From contig CALLKI010000025.1 of the NCBI GenBank assembly GCA_938008415.1, positions 1 to 22,241 of the forward strand: a stretch of DNA of 22,241 nt, read 5' to 3'. Position numbers and translations under genes: made by a program. The DNA comes from an uncultured Luteimonas sp. (GTDB lineage: Bacteria; Pseudomonadota; Gammaproteobacteria; Xanthomonadales; Xanthomonadaceae). Positions 22,040 through 22,241 of this stretch are shown here, piece after piece. The stretch's first letter is position 1; every line of letters starts with the position of its first letter. The notes under the pieces were generated by a model. It made no database searches, was not told the DNA's origin, and saw nothing but the letters and a program-made list of their open reading frames with translations.

Positions 22040-22241
22040 TCAACGGGCGGCCTGCTCGATCTGATCGATCGGCTCAAAACTTCCCGGCGCTGCTGAGAAC
22101 GCGGCAAGCGGCGGGGCATCGCGCGTGGTGATTTCCCGCAGGATGTTCGCGGCCAGCGGCGCGGCGACTCCACCGCCGGACCTTCCTCCCTGCGCAAGAA
22201 CGGCAATCGCATATTCGGGCTTGTCGTAAGGCGCGAAGCCG
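22040..22241 (-). CDS. Penicillin-binding protein transpeptidase, C-terminal fragment
   Basis: The open frame enters from the window edge and ends at TGA 22042-22040, giving 67 residues. GFAPYDKPEYAIAVLAQGG followed by GGGVAAPLAANILREI is the end of the class B transpeptidase domain (PBP2/MrdA-like), where the substrate's peptidoglycan cross-link is formed. The catalytic Ser and KTG motifs lie outside the window. It is convergent with the peroxiredoxin (9-nt gap). PBP2 versus another class B PBP cannot be settled from the fragment. Confidence 0.75.
   Translation of the reverse strand, partial: GFAPYDKPEYAIAVLAQGGRSGGGVAAPLAANILREITTRDAPPLAAFSAAPGSFEPIDQIEQAAR

Overview
The first ~20.15 kb is dense, very GC-rich bacterial chromosome with third codon positions almost saturated in G/C. 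The gene neighbourhoods (rnr-rlmB, pstSCAB-phoU beside an OprO/P-type porin, nth, and DUF1289-Nudix-sulfurtransferase-ArsC) and the protein sequences point to a gammaproteobacterium of the Xanthomonadales/Lysobacteraceae (Luteimonas/Lysobacter-like). That placement is inference from protein recognition, not a search.

Layout. 1-72: tRNA-Leu(CAG) on the minus strand, cut by the window edge. 158-4094: plus-strand RNA-metabolism genes rnr and rlmB, a small membrane protein and a SugE/Gdx-type guanidinium exporter. 4107-4748: convergent RNase T. 4917-9689: minus-strand pstS-pstC-pstA-pstB-phoU, the complete high-affinity phosphate ABC importer and its signalling regulator. 9963-11258: a divergent OprO/P-type phosphate porin. 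The 273-bp region between pstS and the porin carries two back-to-back arrays of four PhoB half-sites with exact 11-bp periodicity, and a further Pho box lies between pstS and pstC. Together these make one phosphate-starvation locus covering outer-membrane entry, periplasmic capture, inner-membrane import and PhoU feedback.

11485-13095: exported M28 zinc peptidase. 13189-15045: minus-strand group of an enoyl-CoA hydratase, an unrecognised 126-aa protein and nth (endonuclease III), with nth translationally coupled to the unknown protein. 15244-15957: exported FKBP-type prolyl isomerase with a strong intrinsic terminator. 16060-18161: four-gene plus-strand operon (DUF1289, CoA-pyrophosphatase-type Nudix, 3-mercaptopyruvate sulfurtransferase, ArsC). 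18171-19385: minus-strand enoyl-CoA isomerase and hotdog thioesterase. 19444-20157: the last quarter of uvrA.

At 20146-20157 the uvrA reading frame runs without a stop into the middle of a 5-oxoprolinase subunit C gene (pxpC). From there to the end (pxpC, pxpB, a Bcp/PrxQ-type peroxiredoxin and the C-terminus of a penicillin-binding protein) base composition and codon use differ clearly. The simplest reading is a join between two genomes at a short shared sequence (assembly chimera), with real recombination as the alternative. I found no CRISPR array, insertion sequence, phage gene or defence system, and no clearly new multi-gene system. The most notable biological signal is the architecture of the Pho promoter region.
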